Assembly (NCBI RefSeq): GCF_004362745.1
Contig: NZ_SNXY01000008.1
Location: 248,001-312,000, forward strand
Reading direction: 5' to 3'
Source of the DNA: Oharaeibacter diazotrophicus
Lineage (GTDB): Bacteria; Pseudomonadota; Alphaproteobacteria; Rhizobiales; Pleomorphomonadaceae
DNA length: 64,000 nt
Within the stretch, counting starts at the first letter, position 1, and every line of letters starts with the position of its first letter. Below are positions 17,495-26,941 of the stretch, piece after piece. Made by a program: the position numbers and the translations under genes. The notes beneath the pieces were generated by a model. It saw only the letters and a list, made by a program, of their open reading frames with translations, ran no database searches and had not been told where the DNA came from.

Positions 17495-19094
17495 AGCCGC
17501 GGCGGATCAGCTTGCCGCTGGTGGTCATCGGGATGTCGTCGACGAAGGCGACCTCGCGCGGATACTCGTGCGCCGACAGCCGCTCGCGGACGTGGGCGCG
17601 GATCGAGGCCGCCGTGGCCTCGTCGCGCGGGACACCGGCCTTCAGCCGGACGAAGGCCTTGACGATCTCGGTGCGCACCGGGTCGGGCTTGCCGACGGCG
17701 ACGGCGAGGTCGACCGCCGGATGCGACAGCAGGCAGTCCTCGATCTCGCCCGGACCGATGCGGTAGCCGGCGGAGGTGATGACGTCGTCGTCGCGACCGA
17801 CGAAGGCGACGTAGCCGTCCTCGTCGACGACGCCGGCGTCGCCGGTGGTCATCCAGTCGCCGAGGAACTTGGCCGCGGTCGCCTCGGGGTCGCCGGCGTA
17901 GCCGAGGAACATCACCGGATCGGGCCGGCGGATCGCGATCTGGCCGGGCTCGCCCGGCGGCAGCACCCGGCCGTCGGGGCCGATCACCGCGACGCGGTGG
18001 CCGGGGATCGGCCGGCCGATCGCGCCCGGCTTGCCGACGCCGAGGGCGTGGGCCGAGCCGATGACGGCGTTGCACTCGGTCTGGCCGTAGAACTCGTTGA
18101 CGGGGAAGCCGAAGGCCTCCTCGGCCCAGTGGTAGGCCTCCCGGCCGAGCGCCTCGCCGGCCGAGCCGACGGCGCGCAGCGCGAGCGCGAAACGCCCGCG
18201 CACCGGCCCGACGCCGCGCATGATCTTCAGCGCGGTCGGCGGCAGGAAGGCGTTGGTGACCGCGAACTCGGCCATCAGGGCGAGCGCGCGCTCGGGATCG
18301 AACTTCTCGAAACGGTGCGCGACCACGGGCACGCCGCGGCGCAGCGCCGGCAGGAGCGCGTTGAGGAGGCCGCCGGCCCAGGCCCAGTCGGCCGGTGTCC
18401 ACATCACGTCGCCGGGCCGGCCGAGGCCGTCCTGCGACAGGTCGATGCCCGGCATGTGGCCGGCGAGCACCGAGTGGCCGTGCAGAGCCGGCTTGGGCAG
18501 GCCGGTGGTGCCGGAGGTGAAGATCATCAGCGCCGGATCGCGCGGGCCGGTGTCGACGCCGGAAAAGCGCGGCGCCGCGGCCTCGAGCAGGCGGGTCCAG
18601 TCGGCAGCGCCGGGCGCGGGGCCGTCGGTGGCGACGACCACCGAGAGCTCCGGCAGGCGGTCGCGCAGCGCCGCGATCCGCTCGGCGCCGGCGACGGTGG
18701 TGACCACCGCCCGCGCGCCGGCGCGGCGCAGCCGGTATTCGAGCGCGTCGGCGCCGAACAGGATCGCGAGCGGCAGCGCCACCGCGGCCATGCGGTAGAC
18801 CGCGAGATGGGCGACGACCGCCTCGACCGACTGCGGCAGGAGGATCGCGACCCGGTCGCCGCGGGCGACTCCGAGGCCGGCGAGCGCGTTGGCGAGGCGG
18901 GCGGAGGCTTCCGCGAGATCGCCGTAGGTGGCGACGTCGCGGCCGCCGCCGTCGCGGCGGGTCAGCACCGCCGGTCGGCGCGGATCGATGCCGGCCCAAC
19001 GGTCGACCACGTCGACGGCGATGTTGAGCCGGGACGGGACGGACCAGCGGAAGTCACGGACAAGGGTGTCGAACGCGGTGCTGCGCTGCGTCAT
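17448..19094 (-). CDS. AMP-dependent acyl-CoA synthetase
   Basis: A 548-aa ANL-superfamily adenylate-forming ligase. The P-loop is TSGTTGLPKP (193 onward), followed by EFYGQTECN, TGDAGVVDEDGY and RDDDVITSAGYRIGPGEIE. The C-terminal catalytic Lys is near 528 (MTTSGKLIRRGFR). The layout resembles AcsA-like and medium-chain acyl-CoA synthetases, so it activates a short or medium carboxylate to the CoA thioester; the exact acid is not evident. The start is ATG at 19094, and the downstream end overlaps the acetyltransferase gene tail to tail. Confidence 0.88.
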   Translation of the reverse strand: MTQRSTAFDTLVRDFRWSVPSRLNIAVDVVDRWAGIDPRRPAVLTRRDGGGRDVATYGDLAEASARLANALAGLGVARGDRVAILLPQSVEAVVAHLAVYRMAAVALPLAILFGADALEYRLRRAGARAVVTTVAGAERIAALRDRLPELSVVVATDGPAPGAADWTRLLEAAAPRFSGVDTGPRDPALMIFTSGTTGLPKPALHGHSVLAGHMPGIDLSQDGLGRPGDVMWTPADWAWAGGLLNALLPALRRGVPVVAHRFEKFDPERALALMAEFAVTNAFLPPTALKIMRGVGPVRGRFALALRAVGSAGEALGREAYHWAEEAFGFPVNEFYGQTECNAVIGSAHALGVGKPGAIGRPIPGHRVAVIGPDGRVLPPGEPGQIAIRRPDPVMFLGYAGDPEATAAKFLGDWMTTGDAGVVDEDGYVAFVGRDDDVITSAGYRIGPGEIEDCLLSHPAVDLAVAVGKPDPVRTEIVKAFVRLKAGVPRDEATAASIRAHVRERLSAHEYPREVAFVDDIPMTTSGKLIRRGFRDLARAEAAGEPVP

Positions 19095-19192
19095 TCCCGG
19101 ACCCAGGCGTTGCGGGGAGCCGGAGTTTGGACGGGTGCGCCGCACAATGCAATTCGACCTCGGTGCCGGCGGGGCGGCCCGGTCGGCGGAGG

Positions 19193-19765
19193 TCACCGCG
19201 GCGCGGGCGCGCCGGCGATCGAGACCAGGGTGGGGCTGGCGCCGACGCCGGGGGTGTCGGTCTTCGGGCGGGCGAACACCAGGCTCCAGAACACCTTGTA
19301 CTTGGAGTTCGGGGCGTAGGCGGTGCCGATGCCCATCACCGTCATGTCCGGGTCCTTCATGCCGCGGTCGTGGGCGGGCGATTCGCGCCAGCCGGAGAAG
19401 GCCTCGGCGAGGGTGTGGTAGCCGGCGGCGATGTTCTCGCCCGCGGTCGCGGCCGGATAGCCGGCGGAGACGAGGCGCTGGCCGATCGGGATGGTGTAGT
19501 GGGACATCTTGTCGGTGCGGGCCATCACGGCCGCGTAGTCGCGGGCGATCCGGGTCAGTTCCGGGTCGAGGCGCAGCGGCGCAACGCCGTTGGCGACCCG
19601 GTACTGGTTGATCATCGACAGCGCGCGGCCGGCGTCGACCTGCGCCCCGGGGGCGGCGAGGTCGTCGTAGAGCGTCGGCCGGACGGTGCGGGCAGGCGGG
19701 GCCGACTGGCAGGCGGCGACGAGGGCGGCGAGGGCGAGCACGGCGGCACGGCGGGAAAGGGCCAC
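19193..19765 (-). CDS. CAP/SCP-domain lipoprotein
   Basis: 190 aa from a GTG with CGGAG about 9 nt upstream. The signal segment LSRRAAVLALAALVAACQS carries a lipobox ending at Cys, so it is an envelope lipoprotein. The rest is a CAP (SCP/PR-1-like) domain: ALSMINQYRVANGVAPLRLDP, DKMSHY, GENIAAGYHTLAEAFSGWRESPAHDRGM and GIGTAYAPNSKYKVFWSLVFA. Bacterial members are usually of unknown role. It is divergent from the amidohydrolase, 187 nt away. Confidence 0.82.
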   Translation of the reverse strand: MALSRRAAVLALAALVAACQSAPPARTVRPTLYDDLAAPGAQVDAGRALSMINQYRVANGVAPLRLDPELTRIARDYAAVMARTDKMSHYTIPIGQRLVSAGYPAATAGENIAAGYHTLAEAFSGWRESPAHDRGMKDPDMTVMGIGTAYAPNSKYKVFWSLVFARPKTDTPGVGASPTLVSIAGAPAPR

Positions 19766-19952
19766 GAATCGGTCTCCGGACGGTCGGACGTCGGGCGAGA
19801 TAGCACGGCGGAGCCGGCGAATCTGCGGCGGCGGGCGCCGTGCCGCGGTGCGACATTCCCCTCCCCGCGGCCGTACCGGGCGTGCTAGCGTCGACGACGA
19901 GCCCAGACGCGGCGCCGGCCGCCGCCCGTCCCAGACGCCAGCCGAGGTCGCC

Positions 19953-21125
19953 TTGCCCGTCCTGAACCGCATCGCCGAAGTCGCCCCCGAGATCGCCGAA
20001 TGGCGCCGCGACCTGCACCGCCACCCCGAATTGCTGTTCGACCTCGACCGCACGTCGGCCGTGGTGGCCGACCGGCTGCGCGGCTTCGGCTTCGACGCGG
20101 TGGTGACCGGGCTCGGCCGGACCGGCGTCGTCGGCGTCCTGCACGGCCGCTCCGGACCGGGCGGGCGCGCCGTCGCGCTCAGGGCCGACATGGACGCCCT
20201 GCCGATCCAGGAGATCACCGGCGCGCCCTGGGCCTCGACCACGGCCGGCAAGATGCACGCCTGCGGCCACGACGGCCACACCGCCATGCTGCTCGGCGCT
20301 GCCCGTCACCTCGCCGAGACCCGCGCCTTCGAGGGCACGGTGATCTTCGTGTTCCAGCCGGCCGAGGAAGGCGGCGGCGGCGCCAAGGCGATGATCGACG
20401 ACGGCCTGTTCGACCGTTTCCGCATCGACGAGATCTACGGCCTGCACAACATGCCCGGCCTCGACGTCGGCCGCTTCGCGATCCGGCCCGGTCCGATCAT
20501 GGCCGCGGCCGACCGGTTCGGCATCGCCATCTCCGGCCGCGGCGGCCACGCCGCCAAGCCGCAGGAGACGATCGACCCGGTGCTGGTCGGCGCGCACGTG
20601 GTGACGGCGCTGCAGTCGATCGTCTCGCGCACGGTGGATCCCCTGCGCGCCGCGGTCGTCTCGGTGACCTGCTTCAACGCCGGCACCACCGACAACGTCA
20701 TCCCGCACACGGCGAACCTCTCCGGCACTGTGCGCGCGCTCGACCCGACCGTGCGCCAGACGGTGGAGGCGAAGCTGCACCACGTGGTGCGCACGACCGC
20801 GGAGGTGTTCGGCGCCGAGGCGACCGTGACCTACCGGCGCGGCTATCCGGTGACGGTCAACGACCCCGCCGCCGCCGCCTTCGCCGCCGACGTCGCCCGC
20901 CGGATCGTCGGCGACGGCGCGGTCGCCGAGGACGCCGACCCGATGATGGGGGCCGAGGACTTCTCCTACTACCTGGAGCGCAAGCCCGGCGCGTTCATCT
21001 TCATGGGCAACGGCCCGTCGGCGGGCCTGCACCATCCCGCCTACGACTTCGACGACACGGCGATCGCCTACGGCACCAGCTGGTGGGTGACGCTGGCCGA
21101 GGCGGCGCTGGCGCGGGGGGGCTGA
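19953..21125 (+). CDS. M20-family amidohydrolase (hippurate hydrolase-like)
   Basis: A 390-aa M20D metallopeptidase/amidohydrolase. The metal and catalytic landmarks are HRHPELLFD near residue 22, LRADMDALPI, MHACGHDGHTAMLLG, QPAEEGGGGAKAMI and, late, MMGAEDFSYYLERKPG. Such enzymes release amino acids from N-acyl or amide conjugates. The start is TTG at 19953 with GAGG 7 nt upstream, giving normal family length. Its TGA is immediately followed by the intergenic repeat, which probably supplies the terminator. Confidence 0.85.
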   Translation: MPVLNRIAEVAPEIAEWRRDLHRHPELLFDLDRTSAVVADRLRGFGFDAVVTGLGRTGVVGVLHGRSGPGGRAVALRADMDALPIQEITGAPWASTTAGKMHACGHDGHTAMLLGAARHLAETRAFEGTVIFVFQPAEEGGGGAKAMIDDGLFDRFRIDEIYGLHNMPGLDVGRFAIRPGPIMAAADRFGIAISGRGGHAAKPQETIDPVLVGAHVVTALQSIVSRTVDPLRAAVVSVTCFNAGTTDNVIPHTANLSGTVRALDPTVRQTVEAKLHHVVRTTAEVFGAEATVTYRRGYPVTVNDPAAAAFAADVARRIVGDGAVAEDADPMMGAEDFSYYLERKPGAFIFMGNGPSAGLHHPAYDFDDTAIAYGTSWWVTLAEAALARGG

Positions 21126-21257
21126 CACCTGTCTCGTAAAGTCCCGACTCGTCGAGACTTTACGAGGTTTCGGCCTATCGGCCGGCGCCCGGTCGGGCGC
21201 TTCTCGCCCGCAATGCTCCGACCACAGGTCGGAACTTTGCGGGCTCGGTATGAGAGG
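21126..21257 (+). repeat. Three-hairpin intergenic repeat, copy A
   Basis: Starts with CACCTGTCTCG directly after the amidohydrolase TGA. Hairpin 1 is CTCGTAAAGTCCCGAC / GTCGAGACTTTACGAG (21133-21166, one mismatch, loop TC). Next come CGGCC/GGCCG and GCGCCCG-GT-CGGGCGC (21185-21200). Hairpin 3 is centred on CCGACC-ACA-GGTCGG, and the right end is GCGGGCTCGGTATGAGAGG. The same element lies at 41.4 kb (inverted) and 50.1 kb. Confidence 0.9.
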
Positions 21258-21302
21258 TGCCCGTCGCGTCCCGGCCCGTGCCCAGACGCGGCGCGGCGCC
21301 GA

Positions 21303-22274
21303 TCAGGTCGCGGCCATGATCTTGATGATCGCCGGGGCCATGATGATGGCGAACAGCACCGGCAGGAAGAACACGATCATCGGCACCGTCAGCTTCGGCG
21401 GCAGCGCCGCGGCCTTCTTCTCGGCCTCGTTCATGCGCATGTCGCGGTTTTCCTGGGCGAGCACGCGCAGGGTGGTGCCGAGCGGGGTGCCGTAGCGCTC
21501 GGCCTGAATCAGCGCCAGACAGACCGCCTTGACGCCGTCGAGGCCGGTGCGGGCCGCGAGATTCTCGTAGGCCGAGCGACGGTCCTGCAGGAAGGACAGT
21601 TCGGCGACCGTGAGGCTGAGTTCCTCGGCGAGCGGCACCGACTGCGCGCCGATCTCCTCGGCGACCTTGCGGAAGGCGAGTTCGACCGACATGCCGGACT
21701 CCACGCAGATCAGCATCAGGTCGAGCGAGTCCGGGAAGGCGCGCTTGATCGACTGCTGGCGCTTCTGCGCGGCGTTGTTGACGTAGAGCAGCGGCAGGTA
21801 GAAGCCGACGTAGGCACCGATCAGCGACAGCGCGAACTTGAACATGAACGGGCGCTCGAGATGGAGCACCACGAAGATGTAGAAGGCCGACAGCGCGAAC
21901 ATCACGAAGGGCAGCACGAAGCGTGCGAACAGGAAGGTCGTCATCGCGGCCTCGCCGCGGAAGCCGGCCTGACGCAACTTGGCTTCGGCCTTGTCGTCGA
22001 CGAGCGCCTTGCGCAGGCTGAAGCGCTCGACGACGTCCTTCATGTAACGCTTGGATTCGCGGCTGCGCAGCGAGCCGCGCTGACCGTCCTGGAGGCGGGC
22101 GCGCTCGCGGGCGCGCAGTTTCTCGCGCTCGCTGCCGACGGCCTTCATCCGCTGCCCCAGCTTGTCGCCGGCGAGCAGCGGCATGGTCAGCGTGATCACG
22201 GTGGCGAAGGCGGCGATGGCGACCGCGACCGACAGCAGGACGACGGGATCGCGGACGGTGTCGATGAGATCCAC
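21303..22274 (-). CDS. tadC: Tad pilus assembly inner-membrane protein TadC
   Basis: 323 aa with N- and C-terminal membrane helices and the T2SS/TadC F-domain: RAFPDSLDLMLICVESGMSVELAFRKVAEE, then ALIQAERYGTPLGTTLRVLAQENRDMRMNEAEKKAAALPPKLTVPMIVFFLPVLFAIIMAPA. It forms the inner-membrane platform of the Flp pilus with TadB. It is the last gene of the minus-strand Tad arm, 10 nt after tadB. The sequence is full length. Confidence 0.93.
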   Translation of the reverse strand: MDLIDTVRDPVVLLSVAVAIAAFATVITLTMPLLAGDKLGQRMKAVGSEREKLRARERARLQDGQRGSLRSRESKRYMKDVVERFSLRKALVDDKAEAKLRQAGFRGEAAMTTFLFARFVLPFVMFALSAFYIFVVLHLERPFMFKFALSLIGAYVGFYLPLLYVNNAAQKRQQSIKRAFPDSLDLMLICVESGMSVELAFRKVAEEIGAQSVPLAEELSLTVAELSFLQDRRSAYENLAARTGLDGVKAVCLALIQAERYGTPLGTTLRVLAQENRDMRMNEAEKKAAALPPKLTVPMIVFFLPVLFAIIMAPAIIKIMAAT

Positions 22275-22284
22275 GGCGCGCCTC

Positions 22285-23295
22285 CTAGAAGTCGAAGTTG
22301 ATCATCTGGCGCATCACCATGACGCCGGACAGCATCACGAGTGCGGAGACGCCGAGGACGATCTGACCGACCTTGTCCGTCCAGAGAATGGAGATGTAAT
22401 CCGGGCTCGTAACGTAGACGAGCCCCATGACGACGATCGGAAGCGAGCCGATGATGCTGGCCGACGCCTTGGCCTCGGTGCTCATCGCCTTGATCTTGGC
22501 ACGCATCTTCTTGCGCTCGCGCAGCACCTTCGCGAGGTTGCCCAGAGCTTCCGAGAGATTGCCGCCGGCCTTCGACTGGATCGAGATGACGATGGCGAGG
22601 AAATTGGCCTCGGGCAGCGGCATGCGCTCGTAGAGCCGGCCGATCGCCTCGTCGAGCGGCACGCCGAGGGCGAGCGCGTCCATGACGTTGCGGAACTCGC
22701 TGCGCAGCGGCTCCTTGGCCTCGGTGGCGATCATGCGCAGGCAGTCGAGCAGCGGCAGACCGGCCTTGACGCCGCGCACCACCACCTCGACGGCGTTGGG
22801 CAGTTCCTCGATGAAGGCGGCCTGACGGCGCCGGCGCATGCGGTCGACGACGAAGCGCGGCGCGCCGAGGCCGCCGACCAGCGCGAGGCCGCCGACCAGG
22901 AACGGCGGCATTCCGCCGGCGATGCCGAGCAGCGCGAAGACGAAGCCGGCGATGCCGCTGACCACGAAGAAGCGGGCCGGCGAGATCTTCAGGCCCGCCT
23001 GCATCAGACGCAGCCGCAGCGGCGGCGAGGTCGAGCGGGAAGCCATGAACTTCTGCTTGGTCTCGATGTCCTTCAGCGAGTCCTGGATCGAGCGCCGGCG
23101 CTTCTCGGCCGGGTCGACCTTCTTGCCCTGGGTGCGCGCGGCGGCGCCCGCACCGGCGACCCGCTCGCGGCGCTTCTCGGCGTTGCGCACGGCGGTGAAG
23201 CGCGGCATCAGCATCGCGTAGGCGATGCCGGCGCAGGCGAAGAACACCAGCGCCGCGATGGCGAGGACCGTAATGTCCAGTCCGTAGAGCACCAT
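22285..23295 (-). CDS. tadB: Tad pilus assembly inner-membrane protein TadB
   Basis: 336 aa starting at MVLYGLDITVLAIAALVF. Membrane helices lie near the N-terminus, at about 110-145 and at the C-terminus. The T2SS F-domain is seen in FIEELPNAVEVVVRGVKAGLPLLDCLRMIATEAKEPLRSEF and SIQSKAGGNLSEALGNLAKVLRERKKM. It is the TadC partner in the pilus platform. It is separated from cpaF by 103 nt and from tadC by 10 nt, in the standard Tad order. Confidence 0.93.
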   Translation of the reverse strand: MVLYGLDITVLAIAALVFFACAGIAYAMLMPRFTAVRNAEKRRERVAGAGAAARTQGKKVDPAEKRRRSIQDSLKDIETKQKFMASRSTSPPLRLRLMQAGLKISPARFFVVSGIAGFVFALLGIAGGMPPFLVGGLALVGGLGAPRFVVDRMRRRRQAAFIEELPNAVEVVVRGVKAGLPLLDCLRMIATEAKEPLRSEFRNVMDALALGVPLDEAIGRLYERMPLPEANFLAIVISIQSKAGGNLSEALGNLAKVLRERKKMRAKIKAMSTEAKASASIIGSLPIVVMGLVYVTSPDYISILWTDKVGQIVLGVSALVMLSGVMVMRQMINFDF

Positions 23296-23398
23296 GGATC
23301 CGCCCTCGCCTTCCCTTCGCCCAAGTCTTGCGGGGCGCACCCGCCGATCGGCGCGCCCGAGGTCCCGGCCGTGGCATCCCGGCCGAACGATGCCGCGG

Positions 23399-24856
23399 TC
23401 AGAAGCCGCGCGAGGCCGCCTCGGCGGTGTCCAGCGCCTCGGCGAGACGGCTCTCCTCGCCGTAGTAGCGCGCGCGCTCCCACAGGCGCGGCCGGCCGAT
23501 GCCGGTCGACTTGTGGCGGCCGATAAGGCGGCCGTGCTCGTCCTCGCCGGTGATGTCGTAGAGCAGGAGGTCCTGCGTCACGATCACGTCGCCTTCCATG
23601 CCCATCACCTCGGTGATGTGGGTGATGCGGCGCGAACCGTCGCGCAGGCGCGCGGCCTGGACCACCACGTCGACCGAGGTGACGATCATCTCGCGGATGG
23701 TGCGGGACGGCAGCGTGAAGCCGCCCATGGTGATCATCGATTCCAGACGCGACAGCGCCTCGCGCGGGGAGTTGGCGTGCAGCGTGCCCATCGAGCCGTC
23801 GTGGCCGGTGTTCATCGCCTGCAGGAGGTCGAAGGCCTCCGGTCCGCGCACCTCGCCGACGATGATCCGCTCGGGACGCATGCGCAGGCAGTTCTTCACG
23901 AGGTCGCGCATGGTGATCTGGCCCTCGCCCTCGAGATTGGGCGGGCGCGTTTCCAGACGCACCACGTGCGGCTGCTGCAGTTGCAGCTCGGCGGCGTCCT
24001 CGCAGGTGATGATGCGCTCGGTCTGCTCGATGTAGCCGGTCAGGCAGTTCAGCAGCGTGGTCTTGCCCGAACCGGTGCCGCCGGACACCAGGACGTTGCA
24101 GCGGACGCGGCCGATGATCTCCAGCAGCGTCGCGCCCTCGGGCGAGATCGAGCCGAAGTTGACCAGCTGCGGCAGCGTCAGCTTGTCCTTCTTGAACTTG
24201 CGGATCGTGAGCGCGGGACCGTCGATCGACAGCGGCGGGGCGATGACGTTGACGCGCGAACCGTCGGGCAGGCGGGCGTCGCAGATCGGGCTGGCCTCGT
24301 CGACGCGGCGGCCGACCTGGCTGACGATCCGCTGGCAGATGTTCATCAGCTGGGTGTTGTCGCGGAAGCGGATGCCGGTCTTCTGGACCTTGCCGCCGAC
24401 TTCGATGAAGGTGCTGCCGGCGCCGTTGACCATGATGTCGGCGATGTCGTCGCGGGCGAGCAGCGGCTCCAGCGGACCGTAGCCGAGGACGTCGTTGCAG
24501 ATGTCGTCGAGCAGTTCCTCCTGCTCGGCGATCGACATCACCACCGCCTTCAGCGCGATGATGTCGTTGACGATGTCGCGGATCTCCTCGCGCGCCGTCT
24601 CGGTGTCGAGCTTGGCGAGCTGGGAGAGGTCGATGGTCTCGATCAGCGCGGAGAAGATCGACGACTTGGTGTCGTAGTAGCCGTCGGACCGGCGCCGCTC
24701 CACCGGGGCCGCCGGCGCCGCCGGCGCGCGCGCCTCGGCGCGCGGAGCGGCCGGTGCCGCGGGCGCGGCCGGAGCGGACGCGGGACGCGGAGCCGGGGCC
24801 GGCGCCGCCGCCGCCTTGCCGTCACCCGTTCCGAAACTGCCGCGTTTACCGAACAT
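23399..24856 (-). CDS. cpaF: Tad pilus assembly ATPase CpaF/TadA
   Basis: A 485-aa secretion ATPase that powers Flp pilus assembly. Residues 17-52 are a low-complexity Ala/Pro stretch. An N-terminal domain follows ([20 protein letters not shown]). The ATPase core has Walker [10 protein letters not shown] at 259-267, [11 protein letters not shown] (Walker B-like Asp box), [37 protein letters not shown] and an arginine-rich [11 protein letters not shown] segment. Its length and motif order are typical of CpaF. Confidence 0.95.
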   Translation of the reverse strand: MFGKRGSFGTGDGKAAAAPAPAPRPASAPAAPAAPAAPRAEARAPAAPAAPVERRRSDGYYDTKSSIFSALIETIDLSQLAKLDTETAREEIRDIVNDIIALKAVVMSIAEQEELLDDICNDVLGYGPLEPLLARDDIADIMVNGAGSTFIEVGGKVQKTGIRFRDNTQLMNICQRIVSQVGRRVDEASPICDARLPDGSRVNVIAPPLSIDGPALTIRKFKKDKLTLPQLVNFGSISPEGATLLEIIGRVRCNVLVSGGTGSGKTTLLNCLTGYIEQTERIITCEDAAELQLQQPHVVRLETRPPNLEGEGQITMRDLVKNCLRMRPERIIVGEVRGPEAFDLLQAMNTGHDGSMGTLHANSPREALSRLESMITMGGFTLPSRTIREMIVTSVDVVVQAARLRDGSRRITHITEVMGMEGDVIVTQDLLLYDITGEDEHGRLIGRHKSTGIGRPRLWERARYYGEESRLAEALDTAEAASRGF

Positions 24857-24886
24857 GGATCACCCTCTCGGGCCTCGGGTTGAACA

Positions 24887-24904
24887 GCGCCGGTCGTCCG
24901 GCGC
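24887..24904. other. Hairpin between cpaE and cpaF
   Basis: A perfect 7-bp stem GCGCCGG-TCGT-CCGGCGC in the 57-nt gap between cpaE and cpaF. Too short, and lacking a T-run, to call a terminator; it may be an intercistronic processing or stability element. Confidence 0.4.
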
Positions 24905-24913
24905 CCGAACGTG

Positions 24914-26152
24914 TCAGCCGGCCTTGGAACGTCCCTTGGTGAGCTTGGCCAGGAGCGGCGCGAGCGCGCTCTTCTTGGCCTTGCGCACCTCGGCCCGGCC
25001 CATCACCCGCCGCGCGATGTCGGCGAAGGTTTCGGCGACGGGGCTCTTGGCGTTGATCTCGGCGATCATCTGGCCGTTGTTGGCGGCCGCGCCGAACAGG
25101 GCGGGATCGAACGGCACCGTGGCGAGCAGGTCGATGCCGAGCGCCTTGCGGAAGTCGTCCGGCTTGATCTCGGGCCGCTTCGGCACGCCGATCTGGTTGA
25201 CGACGATCTTCGCCTCGCGGTCGTTCGGGCGCATGATCTTGAGCTGGTCGACCAGATTCTTGGTGTTGCGCAGCGAGGCGAGGTCGGGCGTCGCGGTGAT
25301 CACCACGTCGTCGACCAGCGACAGCACCCGGCGCACCCACGCGGTCCACTGGTGCGGCAGGTCGATCACCACCGACGGCACGCTGCCGCGGATCACGTCG
25401 ACCAGGAGGTCGAAGGTGTGCTCGTCGTGGTCGTAGGCGCGCTCCAGCGCCGCCGGCGCGGCGAGCAGGCTGAGGTTGTCCGCGCACTTGGCGAGAATGC
25501 GGTCGAGGAAGACGTCGTCGATCCGGTCCGGCGCCTGGATGGCGTCGGCCACCGTCTGCGGCGGGTCCTGGTTGAAGTCGAGGCCGGCGGTGCCCCAGGC
25601 GAGGTCGAGATCGGCGACGACCACGTCGGCCTCGTAGGACCGCGACAGCGCGAAGGCGACGTTGTGGGCGACCGTCGACGAACCGGCGCCGCCCTTGGCG
25701 CCGATGAAGGCGATGGTGCGGCCGACCGGGGTCGACTCGTTGCCGAGGTAGAGCTCGCCGATCTCGCGGATGACGTCGTAGAGATCGAAGGGCACGACCA
25801 TGTAGTCGCTGACGCCGCGCCGGAGCAGCTCGCGGTAGAGCACGACGTCGTTGGTGTGGCCGATCAGGATCACCTTGGTGCCGGGGTCGCAGACGCCGGC
25901 GAGCCGGTTGATCTGTTCGAGCACCTGCTCGCGCTTCTCCCGGGACTCGACCAGGAGGAGATTGGGCGTCGGCGCACTCGAATAGAAGTCGGTCGCCGCC
26001 GCGATGCCGCCCATGTGGATCTTGACGTGGGTCTTGGCCATCCGGCGGTCGCCGGAGGCCTGCTCGAGCACCGCCGCCACGTCGGGGCTCTCGCAGAAGG
26101 CCTGGATCGCGATCCGCGGGATCGGACGCAGGTCGATGCCGTTGTCGCTCAT
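24914..26152 (-). CDS. cpaE: Tad pilus localisation ATPase CpaE/TadZ
   Basis: 412 aa. The N-terminal half is a receiver-like domain (VLLVESREKREQVLEQINRLAG, VILIGHTNDVVLYRELLRRGVSDYMVVPF) and the C-terminal half is a MinD/ParA-type ATPase with deviant Walker A GAKGGAGSST followed by VVVADLDLAWGTAGLDF. TadZ/CpaE proteins place the pilus machine at the pole. The start at MSDNGIDLRP follows AGGAGAA; an in-frame ATG at 26188, 2 nt after cpaD, would add 12 residues. Confidence 0.92.
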   Translation of the reverse strand: MSDNGIDLRPIPRIAIQAFCESPDVAAVLEQASGDRRMAKTHVKIHMGGIAAATDFYSSAPTPNLLLVESREKREQVLEQINRLAGVCDPGTKVILIGHTNDVVLYRELLRRGVSDYMVVPFDLYDVIREIGELYLGNESTPVGRTIAFIGAKGGAGSSTVAHNVAFALSRSYEADVVVADLDLAWGTAGLDFNQDPPQTVADAIQAPDRIDDVFLDRILAKCADNLSLLAAPAALERAYDHDEHTFDLLVDVIRGSVPSVVIDLPHQWTAWVRRVLSLVDDVVITATPDLASLRNTKNLVDQLKIMRPNDREAKIVVNQIGVPKRPEIKPDDFRKALGIDLLATVPFDPALFGAAANNGQMIAEINAKSPVAETFADIARRVMGRAEVRKAKKSALAPLLAKLTKGRSKAG

Positions 26153-26190
26153 CGGTGTGCCCGTTCTCCTGTCGCCGCCGTCGGTCATGA

Positions 26191-26916
26191 TCAACCCCCC
26201 GAACCGCCGCCGGTCTGGGTGTCCGTATCGCCGGTGTCGTACTGACCGGACGGGATCTCGCCCTTGCCGTACTTGTCGAACACCACCCAGCGGCGCCACG
26301 CCGGCACCGGCGTGCCCGCGCGCGGCGTGATCAGGTCGTTCGGGTTCGACACCATCGCCGCCAGATTGGCCTGGTTGGCGCAGCCGAACTCGGCGCCGTC
26401 CTCGCCGCCGCTGCCGCCCGGCATGATGCCGCCGGTCCAGCGGCCGCAGGGCGGCGACACCGCCTTGACGCGGCTGTAGCTGAGGCGGATCGGCGCGACG
26501 GCACGCGGGTCGGGCACGCGGTAGGCGCGCAGCTCGACGAGCGCCGACGACAGGCCGGCACCCTCGACGGTGCCGCGGATGTCGCGGGCGACGTAGGAGG
26601 CGGCGGCCTCGTTGGCCGAGCCGCTCGGCGTCAGCACGACGAGGCTGCCGGTGCCGCGCGCCGCGGCGTCGGCGGCGAAGGCGCGGACGCTGGCGCGCGT
26701 CTCCGGCGACATCCGGCCGGCGCCCATGCCGACGGGGATGTCGAGATATTCGGGCGCCTCGGCCAGCACGATCGGATAGCGGGTGCGGTAGCCGTCCTCC
26801 GGCAGCGAACCGGTGACGACGTCGTTCTGGCACGCGCCGAGGAGGGTCGCCGCCGCGAGGACGAGGCCGAGCCCGGCGACGGGACGGCGGAGGCGGCGGG
26901 AGGGAGCCGTGGGCAT
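26191..26916 (-). CDS. cpaD: Tad pilus biogenesis lipoprotein CpaD
   Basis: 241 aa starting 7 nt after AGGAG. The signal peptide with lipobox LLGACQ marks an outer-membrane lipoprotein. The conserved CpaD signature is present: CGRWTGG, GCANQANLAAMVSNPNDLITPRAGTP. An OmpA-like fold precedes it (TRASVRAFAADAAARGTGSLVVLTPSGS). CpaD works with the CpaC secretin. The C-terminal tail is Gly/Thr/Asp rich (DTGDTDTQTGGGSGG). It lies 25 nt after cpaC. Confidence 0.9.
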   Translation of the reverse strand: MPTAPSRRLRRPVAGLGLVLAAATLLGACQNDVVTGSLPEDGYRTRYPIVLAEAPEYLDIPVGMGAGRMSPETRASVRAFAADAAARGTGSLVVLTPSGSANEAAASYVARDIRGTVEGAGLSSALVELRAYRVPDPRAVAPIRLSYSRVKAVSPPCGRWTGGIMPGGSGGEDGAEFGCANQANLAAMVSNPNDLITPRAGTPVPAWRRWVVFDKYGKGEIPSGQYDTGDTDTQTGGGSGG

Positions 26917-26941
26917 CACATCTCTCCTGGAGGGCATGGGC

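Noticed and set aside
24887-24904. Intrinsic terminator between cpaE and cpaF
   Set aside because: The stem is short and lacks a T-run; the genes are in one functional Tad unit.
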